The position numbers were made by a program, and so were the translations under genes. Below are positions 42,655-52,046 of a stretch of 64,000 bases of DNA, piece by piece. Numbering within the stretch: the first letter of the stretch is position 1; each line of letters opens with the position of its first letter. Location of the stretch: contig CP128386.1 of assembly GCA_030345135.1 (NCBI GenBank), positions 341,129-405,128 on the forward strand, read 5' to 3'. This stretch comes from Chitinophagaceae bacterium DXS (lineage in GTDB: Bacteria; Bacteroidota; Bacteroidia; Chitinophagales; Chitinophagaceae). The notes below the pieces were generated by a model, which was not told where the DNA came from, searched no databases, and saw nothing but the letters and a program-made list of their open reading frames with translations.

Positions 42655-44301
42655 ATGACGAAACCATTCATTGGCGTCATACTGTTGCTTCATGCAATGG
42701 TGTGTTGCTATGCAAAAACAATTTCCTTAACTACCCCTACAACTGTCGGAAAGGTTTATATAACGAATCCCGACGTTTACAATTACACTCCCGGAGACAC
42801 TTTTTTTATCGGACACTCTATTAGTGGCCTCAATCTTTACAATGTAAAAGGATCACCGGACAAATATGTAGTTGTTACAGCCGCCGAAGGAGTTACAATT
42901 AACGGCGGAGTAGTGATCGCGTCTGCAAAGTTTGTAAAGTTTCAAAACCTCAACATAAATGCAGGGCGGTTAACAATGGGGTTTAAAGCGCAGTATTGCT
43001 CTGATATAACGCTTGACAACATCCAGGTTACGGACGCTACTATTGGTATTTCTATCAAGAATGACCCGAAAGACAATGATCCTTCAACGTATTACCCGGT
43101 AACAATAAATAACCTGGTGATCAATAATTGCAGCGTAAAGAATTGCAATAATGAAGGGTTTTACCTTGGTCACACATTTTCTGCTCCGTTGTACAATCAA
43201 ATTCCATCGCCAATTATGGGGCTGACAGTTTCTAATGTGTCAGTTGAAAACACAGGCTGGGATGGCCTCCAGATCACAAATGCACAGAATTGCAAGGTAA
43301 ACGGAGTTACTACTGTTAACACCGGCACTGCCAATCAAACAGGACAGAAAAGTTGCGTGGCACTTCAGGATGCAGTTACCGGTTCATTTGAAAATATTAA
43401 TTGTAAAGATGCTACAGGTGGATTGACAATTTTAGGAAAAGGTGAATTTGTAATAAAAAATGTGACGCTTGATCATGTAGCTACGTCAGCAGGTGCATGC
43501 GCTTTTTTTGTCGACAATAGAAGTGACAGGGGGCTTAATTTACCTCCCCGGAAGTTAATGGCTGAAAACATAAGTATTCTTAATGGAAATAAAAGTGCCA
43601 GACTTCCAGTGTACGTGCTGAACAGTAGTGGTTTCGGAGCATTGGCACAACAGGGCATTGTAAAGAATTTAAAATATAACGCTGAAGAATGGGCCGCACC
43701 GGGCAAGGTTGTTGACTATGTTCCTAACGTATATATAACTGATACTACAAAACAAGTAGAGCAAGCTCCGCCTGTCGACTCATCTTCGTCAACATTGCAA
43801 CCGTCGCCCGTTTCTCCTGTTGATTCAGTAATTGCTCAGGCTCCGCCGGAACCGTTACCACCGGTAGATTCAACTTCGTCTACAGTGTCGGTATTGCCAA
43901 CGGCGCCCATAGGTTCAGCATCTCCTGGTCAGTCGTCAAATCCAACATTGCCAACGGAACCCGTATTGACGTTAAATCCTTCAAAACCACTGGAGCCAAC
44001 AAAGCCTGTTAGCACATCGCCAGGAACCTCAGTGCCAGCAGCAAAAAAAGATACAGGGTTTATTAAATTGTATTCCAATCCCAATAACGGAAGATTCCGG
44101 GTTGCCTTTACGCTGCCTCAAAAGAGTAAAATAAAAATGCTCATCGTATCTATGTCCGGCAATGTTGTATATCAAAACCAATGGAACAAAATAGATTACC
44201 TGGATCAGATGATCAGTTTGCCTTCAACCGGCATGTACATATTGAAAGTTATGTCAGACAGCGGTTTCGAGGATATGAAAAAAGTAATTGTTGTCAAATA
44301 G
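42655..44301 (+). CDS. Exported beta-helix-like protein with Pro/Ser linker and T9SS sorting domain
   Basis: The 548-residue protein has a signal peptide (MTKPFIGVILLLHAMVCCYA). Residues 25-365 show repeated short strands typical of right-handed parallel beta-helices (NAGRLTMGFKAQYCSDITLDNI, NNLVINNCSVKNCNNEGFYLG, NCKVNGVTTVNTG), the fold of pectate lyase-like enzymes and adhesins. A low-complexity Pro/Ser/Thr linker covers about 365-460. The last 75 residues (KLYSNPNNGRFRVAFTLP onward) form a type A type-IX-secretion sorting domain, so the protein is passed through the outer membrane. No catalytic residues could be assigned. A terminator follows. Confidence 0.8.
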   Translation: MTKPFIGVILLLHAMVCCYAKTISLTTPTTVGKVYITNPDVYNYTPGDTFFIGHSISGLNLYNVKGSPDKYVVVTAAEGVTINGGVVIASAKFVKFQNLNINAGRLTMGFKAQYCSDITLDNIQVTDATIGISIKNDPKDNDPSTYYPVTINNLVINNCSVKNCNNEGFYLGHTFSAPLYNQIPSPIMGLTVSNVSVENTGWDGLQITNAQNCKVNGVTTVNTGTANQTGQKSCVALQDAVTGSFENINCKDATGGLTILGKGEFVIKNVTLDHVATSAGACAFFVDNRSDRGLNLPPRKLMAENISILNGNKSARLPVYVLNSSGFGALAQQGIVKNLKYNAEEWAAPGKVVDYVPNVYITDTTKQVEQAPPVDSSSSTLQPSPVSPVDSVIAQAPPEPLPPVDSTSSTVSVLPTAPIGSASPGQSSNPTLPTEPVLTLNPSKPLEPTKPVSTSPGTSVPAAKKDTGFIKLYSNPNNGRFRVAFTLPQKSKIKMLIVSMSGNVVYQNQWNKIDYLDQMISLPSTGMYILKVMSDSGFEDMKKVIVVK

Positions 44302-44358
44302 GATGAATTAAGTAAGATGCCAATGCAGGCATATTTTATGTACTCATTTAATTATTAT

Positions 44359-44384
44359 AAAAGAAGCTTTAGGGCTTCTTTTTT
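44359..44384 (+). terminator. Rho-independent terminator of the beta-helix gene
   Basis: AAGAAGC (44361-44367) pairs with GCTTCTT (44374-44380), flanked by A and T runs. Confidence 0.8.
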
Positions 44385-44542
44385 GTTTATGTCACTATAT
44401 TTTCCGCTTGTTGATTATAGAACGCGAACTTTTCAAATTATCATTTGTATTCAGAAGAGATTTTTTTAAATAAAAAAAACTTCCTGCCATAATGTTGTCA
44501 CAAGGCGGTGGTTTCTTTGAGGTAACAACAAAATCAAACGAT

Positions 44543-45040
44543 ATGTCTACTATTCAAATCTTCTTAAAAGAGTTAAAAAACGAGTCAGAAACTACACGTA
44601 AAATGCTGTCAAGAATTCCGGATGACAAATATGATTGGAAACCTCATCCTAAGAGTATGAGCATAAGACAACTTAGCACGCACCTGGCCGAGTTGCCAAC
44701 ATGGATAACCATGACGTTGAATACAAGTGAGCTTGACTTTGCAACTAGCCCCTACAATCCAAAACCTATCGACAATACAAAGGAGTTGATGGCGTATTTT
44801 GAAGAGTCATATCAGGATGGTAGATCTCATTTGGAAAAGGCGAAAGAAGAACAGCTTGCGGAAAGCTGGACACTACGTAACGGAGATCAGGTTTATTCGA
44901 CTTCTCCAAAAGCTGAAGTAATAAGAATGACTTTAAACCAGATTGTCCATCATCGCGCACAAATGGGCGTATTTCTCCGTTTGCTGGATGTTCCGATTCC
45001 CGGAAGCTACGGGCCAAGTGCAGATGAAATGAGTTTCTAG
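44543..45040 (+). CDS. DinB-family protein
   Basis: From ATG 44543 the protein has 165 residues starting MSTIQIFLKELKNE; an ATG 51 bases upstream gives a poorer start. It is a four-helix DinB/YfiT-like domain with ligand histidines in LSTHLAELPTW and in LNQIVHHRAQMGVFLRLL. It lacks an export signal, unlike the DinB protein at 29874-30536. The family binds a metal ion and includes thiol-dependent transferases; the reaction here is unknown. A strong terminator follows. Confidence 0.87.
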   Translation: MSTIQIFLKELKNESETTRKMLSRIPDDKYDWKPHPKSMSIRQLSTHLAELPTWITMTLNTSELDFATSPYNPKPIDNTKELMAYFEESYQDGRSHLEKAKEEQLAESWTLRNGDQVYSTSPKAEVIRMTLNQIVHHRAQMGVFLRLLDVPIPGSYGPSADEMSF

Positions 45041-45060
45041 AAGTTGTTGAATAGTGATAC

Positions 45061-45112
45061 AAATGCTGTTTCCAGGCAACATGGACTGTTGCCGGGAAAC
45101 AGCATTTTTGAC
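45061..45112 (+). terminator. Terminator after the DinB gene
   Basis: ATGCTGTTTCC and GGCAAC pair with GTTGCC and GGAAACAGCAT around a seven-base loop with one internal mismatch, followed by TTTTTGACTTTT. Confidence 0.87.
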
Positions 45113-45169
45113 TTTTGACTTTTTAATTTTTACTTTGACTGAAGACCAGGTAAATCGTACTCGTGAAGC

Positions 45170-45435
45170 TTATCTCGCCTCATAATTAAACACTATCTTC
45201 TCCCACTTACCTTCTTTATTCATTTCATCCAGCTCAATATCCATATGTGCTTCATCACGTCTTATATAAGACAGGCGAACTTTTTTATCAGGTGCTTCAA
45301 AAACAGCTTTATTGTCTTTACATGAAATCAGGGGATAAGCACTGCGAGGTCCGTTATTTTGGGTTTCGTTTGTTGAGCGTCTGTTTGTTGAAGAATGAAT
45401 AAGTTTAGGCTAAACAACAAGATTTTCATTTGCAT
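45170..45435 (-). pseudogene. Small secreted protein gene with an apparent frameshift
   Basis: The minus strand from 45435 begins MQMKILLFSLNLFILQQTDA, a plausible signal peptide, but its frame stops after 35 codons. A second frame covering the rest reads NNGPRSAYPLISCKDNKAVFE and continues to KWEKIVFNYEAR-stop at 45170, with coding-like composition but no start of its own. The span of 266 bases is not a multiple of three. Joined near 45350-45375 the two give an exported protein of about 85 residues. It is either a decayed gene or a base error. I do not recognise the family. Confidence 0.5.
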
Positions 45436-45504
45436 AAGTTTAGACAGAGATAAAAGCCTTTCTAAGTTATAATTTTCATAATACAGAATTTGGTTTTTTT
45501 TGTT

Positions 45505-45519
45505 TACGAAATGTTCGTA
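45505..45519 (+). promoter_or_regulatory. BlaI-type operator palindrome 1
   Basis: TACGAA-ATG-TTCGTA is a perfect inverted repeat located 21 bases ahead of the blaI-like start. The TACxxx...xxxGTA form resembles BlaI/MecI dyads (TACA...TGTA). Confidence 0.7.
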
Positions 45520-45521
45520 GG

Positions 45522-45540
45522 TTTACGAAAATTTCGTAAA
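45522..45540 (+). promoter_or_regulatory. BlaI-type operator palindrome 2 overlapping the start codon
   Basis: TTTACGAAA-A-TTTCGTAAA is a 19-bp perfect dyad whose last base is the A of the blaI-like ATG (45540). Its centre is 19 bp from that of palindrome 1. Confidence 0.72.
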
Positions 45541-45899
45541 TGGAAAAGTTGAGTCACCAGGAAGAGGATGTTATGCATGTGATCTGGAATGTTGGAGAAG
45601 GGAATGTAAAAACCTTCCTGGAAGCTATGGATGAACCAAAGCCACCCTATACCACGTTGGCGTCAACAGTGAAGAATCTTGAGAAGAAAGGCTTTTTACA
45701 AAGTTCACTTGTTGGTAATACCTATTTATACAAACCGCAGATAACCGAAGAAGACTATAAGAAGAAGTTTATGCAGGGATTTGTTCAGAATTACTTTAAC
45801 AGCTCTTACAAGGAAATGGTTAATTTCTTTATTCAGCAAAAGAAGTTAAAGCCTAATGAACTGAAGGAGTTGATTGCCATGATTGAAGAAAAAAAATAA
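45540..45899 (+). CDS. BlaI/MecI/CopY family transcriptional repressor
   Basis: The 119-residue cytoplasmic protein is a winged-helix repressor with the family start LSHQEEDVMHVIWNVGEGNVKTFLEAM, recognition region PPYTTLASTVKNLEKKGFL and a C-terminal dimerisation part. BlaI-type repressors dimerise on TAC...GTA dyads and are destroyed by a partner M56 membrane protease when a signal is sensed. Two such dyads lie directly upstream, the second overlapping the start codon, so it most likely represses itself and the following gene. The M56 gene starts at or just past the stop. Confidence 0.93.
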   Translation: MEKLSHQEEDVMHVIWNVGEGNVKTFLEAMDEPKPPYTTLASTVKNLEKKGFLQSSLVGNTYLYKPQITEEDYKKKFMQGFVQNYFNSSYKEMVNFFIQQKKLKPNELKELIAMIEEKK

Positions 45900-47289
45900 A
45901 ACATTCTATATGCCTGCGTTATTTGAATATATATTGAAAATGTCGCTTTGCATTGGAGCGACTTACCTGTTTTATCATTTTGCGCTAAGGCGCATTACGC
46001 ATTATCAATGGAACCGCTGGTTTCTGCTTTTATTTACGCTGTTTGCATTTATGATACCGGTGATTAATATTGGCATATTGATGCAACCTGAAAAATTGCA
46101 GAATGTCGTCTTTATAAGAAGTATTCCCACAATAAATAGCACAACGTTCAACAACAATCAGGGTCCGTTAGGTCCACATATTGATTGGTGGAAATGGATT
46201 GGCATCGCATTCATGGTCGGAACAATTGTATTGGTTGTAAGATTGTTGATCCAGTTGTATTCATTGAAGCGCTTGCAAAACAGGTCTGAACTTTTAAAAA
46301 GCGGCCCTGTTAAAATTTTTCATGTAAACGATAATATAGCACCGTTTTCATTTCATCAAAGTATCTACCTGAATAAAGATGAATACAATGAACAAGAGCT
46401 TCAAGAAATCGTTCAGCATGAGTTGGTACATGTACAGCAAAAACATACCATTGACATGCTGATAGCTGAATTTGTATGTATTTGTAACTGGTACAATCCT
46501 TTTGCATGGCTAATAAAAAAGGCCATCAAGGAAAACCTTGAATTTATTGCCGATGAACAGGTGTTAAATGCGGGTGCCGATCACAAAGCCTATCAATATC
46601 TGCTGTTAAAGGTCGGAGGTAATACACCATTACAAATAACCAATAATCTGAATTTTTCTTCGTTGAAAAAAAGAATTTATATGATGAACAAAGGGCGCAC
46701 CGGTAATGCTCATCTGCTTAAATTCTTTTTTATTGTTCCTGTCATTTGTATGTTGCTGGTGCTATTTCGCGGGCAACCGGATAAAAGAACAACAGCTTCA
46801 AGAGAACGTACGCTTTTAACTGCCGAGTCATTCAGCGTGGGAAAACTTACCTACTTTATAAAAGATCCGGCTATTGAAGCTATCATAAAAAATGATCAAC
46901 CAAACTCTTTGCTGAAGCCAGGCGGCGAGCTGAGTCTGTCCTTAATGCAGGATGAAAAAAGCAGGCTAACATCATTACTGAAGAAAAAAGGTTATTCAAA
47001 TATTGATAGTCATGCCATCACTTTTATGATGGATACTTCCTTTTCGGCAAAGAATTTTTCGGTTCAAATAATTATCGATCTGCCGGCTAATAATACTGCT
47101 GTCAGACAGAACAAATCAAATGAAGACAATGCACGTATCAGTGTAGATGAAATTTTGCAGGCAAGAAATAATGAAAGTGTTGCTTACAGTACAGTTGAAG
47201 AAAAAGATAATACAAGGATAGAACATGCAGTTCAAAAAAACACAGGTGATAAAACTGTAAACGATAAAACTCAAACAAATCTTAGGTAA
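45883..47289 (+). CDS. BlaR1-like M56 family membrane metallopeptidase
   Basis: The protein has 468 residues if TTG 45883 is used, 459 from ATG 45910. Four hydrophobic segments lie near 10-30, 38-60, 92-115 and 273-295. Between the third and fourth is the zinc motif HELVH at 179-183 (QHELVHVQQKHTIDML) with downstream ENLEFIADEQVL supplying the third ligand. The tail of about 170 residues beyond the last membrane segment is periplasmic and unlike a penicillin-binding sensor, so the inducing signal is probably not a beta-lactam. It is coupled to the BlaI-type repressor that it should inactivate. The TTG start overlaps the repressor frame by 17 bases. Confidence 0.9.
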   Translation: MKKKNKTFYMPALFEYILKMSLCIGATYLFYHFALRRITHYQWNRWFLLLFTLFAFMIPVINIGILMQPEKLQNVVFIRSIPTINSTTFNNNQGPLGPHIDWWKWIGIAFMVGTIVLVVRLLIQLYSLKRLQNRSELLKSGPVKIFHVNDNIAPFSFHQSIYLNKDEYNEQELQEIVQHELVHVQQKHTIDMLIAEFVCICNWYNPFAWLIKKAIKENLEFIADEQVLNAGADHKAYQYLLLKVGGNTPLQITNNLNFSSLKKRIYMMNKGRTGNAHLLKFFFIVPVICMLLVLFRGQPDKRTTASRERTLLTAESFSVGKLTYFIKDPAIEAIIKNDQPNSLLKPGGELSLSLMQDEKSRLTSLLKKKGYSNIDSHAITFMMDTSFSAKNFSVQIIIDLPANNTAVRQNKSNEDNARISVDEILQARNNESVAYSTVEEKDNTRIEHAVQKNTGDKTVNDKTQTNLR

Positions 47290-47467
47290 GTTACTTAGCT
47301 AAATCAATCAACAAACATATAAGATCTGATTTGCGATGGTTGTGGCCAATTATACAGCCGTGTAATTCTATTGCTAATCAACTCTTTTTTTTGATTCGAA
47401 AAATCAAATAGTAGAGTTATGTCCATAGCTGAAAGCTCAGAGCTTAATAAAATTAAAATAAGCATAC

Positions 47468-50400
47468 ATGAATTTTAGAAAGATCAATAACATTGCCGGA
47501 TGGCTTGTGTGTCTTGCCGCATGCGCTGTTTATTTGCTGACCATTGAGCCAGGAGGAAGTTTGTGGGATTGTGGTGAGTTTGTAAGTACTTGTTTAAAGC
47601 TGCAAATACCGCATCCGCCGGGGGCGCCGCTGTTTGTGTTGCTGGGCCGTCTTTTTATTGTTCTGTTCGGTGATAATCCTATGACGGCCGCAAAAGCTGT
47701 AAATGTTATGTCTGCAATGGCAAGTGGGTTTACTATTCTCTTTCTGTTCTGGAGCATTACACACTTTGCACGGAGAATGGTGGTAAAAGATAAAACACTT
47801 GCAATAGATTTTTCGCAAGTCATTACAATCATAGGTGCAGGCGTTGTAGGTGCAGCTGCTTATACTTTTTCTGATTCGTTTTGGTTTAGTGCAGTAGAGG
47901 GTGAAGTATATGCGTTAAGTTCATTCTTTACAGCCATTGTATTTTGGGCGGCGCTTAAATGGGAGGAACAGGCAAACGAACCGGGTGCGGACAAATGGTT
48001 GATATTTATATTCTTTCTCATTGGCTTGTCTATCGGCGTGCACTTATTATGTCTGCTGTGTATCCCGGCCATTGTTATGATTTATTATTTCAAAAAAGCA
48101 GCAGGGTTTAACTATGCGCGCCTGCGTAAATATTTTATCAGAAGTGTGATCATTCTTGGCGCATTGGGTTTTATCGGTGCTATATTAAGTGCGCAGGGAG
48201 AAGCGAATGAGGAACGCGGAATTCCGGCAGATAATACGGTGGCTGCGTTGATATTTTTTGGAGCGCTAATATCCATCGCTGTTCTATTCATCATCGAGAG
48301 AGTTGGCAAAGCAAGAAAAACATATTACGGCGGAGCTTATATTTTCCTGGTGTTGAGTGTAGTTATTCTCGGTATTGTTCAGGTGGGGTTGATCCAGTAT
48401 ACCGTAAAAGTTGCTGGTAGTTTTGATGTGTTTTTCGTTAACAACCTTGGGCTGCCATTCTTTTCCGGATTTGCGTTTTTCTTCATCCTGTTAGCAGTAC
48501 TTATCTGGTTTGGGTTACGATATGCAGGTAAAAAGGATCTGCCATATTTAAGGTTGTCGTTATGGGGCGTCGCGTTTATATTGATTGGCTATAGCATGTA
48601 CATCACTACCATGTTGAGGAGTAATGCCGATCCCGGCATTGATGTCTTTAATGTTGATAATCCGCAAAGTCTTGCAGGTTATCTTGGACGCGAACAGTAT
48701 GGTGACTTCCCGATTCTTTATGGCCAAAAATTTAACGCGCAGCCTGTAGACTATAAAGAAGAATCAGAAAAATTTCAAAAAGGCGAACATAAATATATTA
48801 GTGCGGGTAAGCGTGGTCATTATGTTTTTATGCCGCAGGATAAAATGGTATTTCCGCGTATGTGGGATATGACCAATGATCAGAATCATGCTGATTACTA
48901 CGCGTTCTTTATGAATGTAGGTAAGTTGAAAGATGGTAGCTACGCAATAGATAAAGATGAGAATGGCTTGTATACCAAACCTGGTTTCTATGATAATATG
49001 CGGTTCTTTCTTAACTACCAGACCAGTTTTATGTACCTCCGTTATTTTCTCTGGAATTTCAGCGGCAGACAAAATGATATCGAGGGAGTTTTTTCAGCGA
49101 ATGTTCGTGATGGTAATTGGATAACAGGTATTCCGTTTGTTGACAACTCCATGTATGGAGATCAAAAGTTAATGCCTGACAGCCTGAAGCAAAATAAAGG
49201 CCACAACAAGCTATTTATGTTGCCGCTTGTTCTTGGTTTGCTTGGCTTGTTTTTTCAATACAAAAAGAATAAGGAAGATGCATTTGTTTCTACACTGCTT
49301 TTCTTTATGACGGGTTTTGCCATTATAATCTATCTCAATCAACCAGGCTTTCAGCCAAGGGAAAGGGATTATGCTTATGTAGGTTCATTTTATGCGTTTA
49401 GCATATGGATAGGATTGGCGGTTCCGTTCTTTGCAGAGATGATCGTCAACCGGAATATGAAGATGATAAAAGATGTTGCATTGTACGGATTGCTTTGCAG
49501 TCTGCTCATAGTATTTACGGCAGCATCCGGTAACGGAGGCGCATTTGTGGCAGGTGTCGGTTTCGTAATTGTCTTTATGCTTACAGCCATCGCTTTGCCA
49601 TCTGCATTTCGCGCATTATCCAATAAAAAAGCAGTGGCATCAGTATCATTTATTGTTGCATTTGCCGTTCCGGTATGGATGGCAATACAGGAATGGGATG
49701 ATCACGACAGAAGCCACAAACAAACAGCTCGGGACTTGGCGAAAGATTACCTCGAAAGCTGCGCACCAAATGCCATCTTGTTCAGCTATGGGGATAATGA
49801 TACGTATCCGCTTTGGTATGCACAGGAAGTGGAAGGGATTCGTCCGGATGTCCGGGTTGTTATCACTTCGTTGCTTGCATCGGACTGGAACATTAATCAG
49901 CTTCGCTACAAAATAAATAATAGCGATCCGGTTGACGTGATCTGGTCCAAAGATCAGATTGAGGGCGGCAAGCGGGATTTTGCAGTGTATCGTCCTCAAC
50001 CGCAATATCCTGAAAACAAATTTTACGATCTGTATAGTGTTATGAAGAATTATGTGGGCGACGATCGCAATGTTGATGAACGGGGATACAATATTTTTCC
50101 CGTTCGTAGTTTAAGCATTCCGGTAGATGAGGCTACAGTGCGCGCTAACGGCACAGTAAATAAAAATGATAGTATTGTTAAAAACATCAATTTCACAATT
50201 CCCACAACTACGCTTTATAAAAATCACCTGGCTATTCTAAGCATCATTGCAGCTAATCAATGGAAGAGGCCCATTTACTTTACAATGCCTTATAGCGATT
50301 TGGGTTTTGGCGAATATTTTAGGAGAGATGGACTGGCTTACAGATTGGTGCCGGTTTTAAATTCAAATGTCAATACGGCTCGAATGACCGATGTGGTGAT

Positions 50401-50857
50401 GAATAAGTTTGGCTTCGGAAATGCAAGTCATCCAAATGTATATTTTGATGAAGAAAACCGGAGGCAGCTATCCATTATAAGAAGGGCGGATGCAGAGCTG
50501 TCATTAAATCTGTTTTTTGAAGGAAAAAAAGAAGAGGCAAGACGTGTTGTTCAATACACCGATAAAATGATACCTGACACAAATATGCCATATGGCATGG
50601 TTTCGCGCGGCAATGATCACAACCGCGTGTCAATGATGATGCTGGAGGCCTGTTATCGCGCGGAAGATAATGTGCTGGCGGATAAAATATATGATTCTGT
50701 AAAACGCGATCTCGATCAGCAGATCAGGTATTATGACTCGCTTGATGGTAACATGGCCGATGCAATGGAATACGAAAAAAATAATGCCCGGGACATGCTT
50801 TCCCAGCTCAATAAATTGAAATCGGTTTTAAAAGACAAAAAGCCGGTTGCTATGTAA
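47468..50857 (+). CDS. DUF2723 membrane glycosyltransferase (protein O-mannosyltransferase-like)
   Basis: The 1129-residue inner-membrane protein begins with the DUF2723 signature EPGGSLWDCGEFVSTCLKLQIPHPPGAPLF (in pieces, residues about 28-57). About twelve to fourteen membrane segments extend to about residue 750, and a soluble periplasmic tail follows (AILFSYGDNDTYPLWYAQEVEGIRPDV near 770). The acidic WDCGEF motif in the first loop matches the catalytic Asp/Glu region of GT-C transferases. Such proteins in Bacteroidota are thought to attach sugars to exported proteins from lipid-linked donors. The length is typical of the family. It stands alone. Confidence 0.9.
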   Translation: MNFRKINNIAGWLVCLAACAVYLLTIEPGGSLWDCGEFVSTCLKLQIPHPPGAPLFVLLGRLFIVLFGDNPMTAAKAVNVMSAMASGFTILFLFWSITHFARRMVVKDKTLAIDFSQVITIIGAGVVGAAAYTFSDSFWFSAVEGEVYALSSFFTAIVFWAALKWEEQANEPGADKWLIFIFFLIGLSIGVHLLCLLCIPAIVMIYYFKKAAGFNYARLRKYFIRSVIILGALGFIGAILSAQGEANEERGIPADNTVAALIFFGALISIAVLFIIERVGKARKTYYGGAYIFLVLSVVILGIVQVGLIQYTVKVAGSFDVFFVNNLGLPFFSGFAFFFILLAVLIWFGLRYAGKKDLPYLRLSLWGVAFILIGYSMYITTMLRSNADPGIDVFNVDNPQSLAGYLGREQYGDFPILYGQKFNAQPVDYKEESEKFQKGEHKYISAGKRGHYVFMPQDKMVFPRMWDMTNDQNHADYYAFFMNVGKLKDGSYAIDKDENGLYTKPGFYDNMRFFLNYQTSFMYLRYFLWNFSGRQNDIEGVFSANVRDGNWITGIPFVDNSMYGDQKLMPDSLKQNKGHNKLFMLPLVLGLLGLFFQYKKNKEDAFVSTLLFFMTGFAIIIYLNQPGFQPRERDYAYVGSFYAFSIWIGLAVPFFAEMIVNRNMKMIKDVALYGLLCSLLIVFTAASGNGGAFVAGVGFVIVFMLTAIALPSAFRALSNKKAVASVSFIVAFAVPVWMAIQEWDDHDRSHKQTARDLAKDYLESCAPNAILFSYGDNDTYPLWYAQEVEGIRPDVRVVITSLLASDWNINQLRYKINNSDPVDVIWSKDQIEGGKRDFAVYRPQPQYPENKFYDLYSVMKNYVGDDRNVDERGYNIFPVRSLSIPVDEATVRANGTVNKNDSIVKNINFTIPTTTLYKNHLAILSIIAANQWKRPIYFTMPYSDLGFGEYFRRDGLAYRLVPVLNSNVNTARMTDVVMNKFGFGNASHPNVYFDEENRRQLSIIRRADAELSLNLFFEGKKEEARRVVQYTDKMIPDTNMPYGMVSRGNDHNRVSMMMLEACYRAEDNVLADKIYDSVKRDLDQQIRYYDSLDGNMADAMEYEKNNARDMLSQLNKLKSVLKDKKPVAM

Positions 50858-51047
50858 TAGGACTTAAAATTTTATTATAGGTTAAAAAAGATAAATCCGC
50901 ATAGTGCCGGTGGATTAAACAAATAGACATTAAAATGAAATCAAAATCGGTCTGTAGTGTTTGAACAATCGACGTGAAATAATTGCTATTTGTGTTTCAT
51001 TGCTTGTATTTTATGAATGATAGTAGTATTTTCATAAAAACGCTTTT

Positions 51048-51284
51048 ATGACTGCAAAAGACTTTTTTGAAGAACTGATGCAGCGGCCGCTGGAAACAAT
51101 TCAGCAGAGTTTTAAGGACCAATATCCTGACATTAATGTGGCCGGTGAAGTACAGTTTTCTACAAAAGGCAAAACAGTTGTCGTTCAGACTCCGGAAACA
51201 TATCCGAAGCCTGTAATCCGGGAAATAGCAAGGCAGATAAGGCAGCGAGCCAAGTTTGTAAATTTTGAAATAGAGGCGATGTAA
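51048..51284 (+). CDS. Conserved-looking 78-residue protein, function unknown
   Basis: The small cytoplasmic protein begins MTAKDFFEELMQRPLETIQQ and has a helix, two or three strands (GEVQFSTKGKTVVVQTPE) and a final helix rich in arginine (IREIARQIRQRAKFV). Its composition is coding-like and its 3' end abuts the convergent DUF1345 gene with 9 bases between them. I do not recognise the family. A nucleic-acid-binding role would fit the basic last helix but is a guess. Confidence 0.6.
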   Translation: MTAKDFFEELMQRPLETIQQSFKDQYPDINVAGEVQFSTKGKTVVVQTPETYPKPVIREIARQIRQRAKFVNFEIEAM

Positions 51285-51293
51285 AGATGGTAG

Positions 51294-51980
51294 CTACGCT
51301 TTTAAGCCGGCAATTAAGTTGACGGTTAAGGCGACTACAAACGTGTTTAACACGAAGGAAAGTAAGCCGTGGAAAAGTACTGTGCGCCTGATAATACGCG
51401 ACGTAACTTCCACATCTGATACCTGGAAGGTCATTCCTATTACAAATGAAAAATAAGCAAAGTCTAGAAGGTCTGGTTTTTTCTCGTTGGGAAAGTCCAG
51501 GCCTTCTGCGTGCCTGGTAGTGTCCTCTTCGTCATCATCATAAAAAAGATATGCATAGTGCAGGCAAAATGTAGTATGCACAATCGTCCATGAAAGGAGC
51601 ATGCCGGCAATCGAAACCGGAAGATACAGTCCGGATTGTGAACCATCTTTACTGACAATAAGCAACACAACCGTACACATGCAGGCTATAGATGCGATAA
51701 TGATAGATGAAAAAACAAAAATTCTGCTGCCGTCTTCAATCCGCGCCTGTATCCTTAATTGTATTGTAGATCTGGTGAGAATAATGAGCCACGTTGCGAG
51801 TGTATAACAAACCGCGAAGACATCCCACAACAGAATAGCAAGCAAAGGGGCACTGAAAGAATTTTTCCTTATAAAAATGAACGTAAGGATTGTTGCTGCA
51901 GAAGCAATTAAAACCCTGTGCAAAGGTGTCATCCAGAGTAAAATATCCTGCCACTTGTTTTTTGTTACGTCTTTGGCCAT
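51294..51980 (-). CDS. DUF1345 membrane protein
   Basis: The 228-residue inner-membrane protein has about five to six hydrophobic segments (near 15-35, 42-65, 80-105, 115-140, 175-195 and 205-225). It shows the DUF1345 signature DLLDFAYFSFVIGMTFQVSDVEVTSRIIRR, followed by LFHGLLSFVLNTFVVALTVN. The function is unknown. It is followed by the pentapeptide gene upstream on the same strand, separated by 66 bases, and may share a transcript with it. Confidence 0.88.
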   Translation of the reverse strand: MAKDVTKNKWQDILLWMTPLHRVLIASAATILTFIFIRKNSFSAPLLAILLWDVFAVCYTLATWLIILTRSTIQLRIQARIEDGSRIFVFSSIIIASIACMCTVVLLIVSKDGSQSGLYLPVSIAGMLLSWTIVHTTFCLHYAYLFYDDDEEDTTRHAEGLDFPNEKKPDLLDFAYFSFVIGMTFQVSDVEVTSRIIRRTVLFHGLLSFVLNTFVVALTVNLIAGLKA

Positions 51981-52046
51981 GCAATTTATCTGCTTTTTGT
52001 TTAAAGTTAGTACAAGAAATTGAATAGCAGCAGGAGATGAGGTGGT

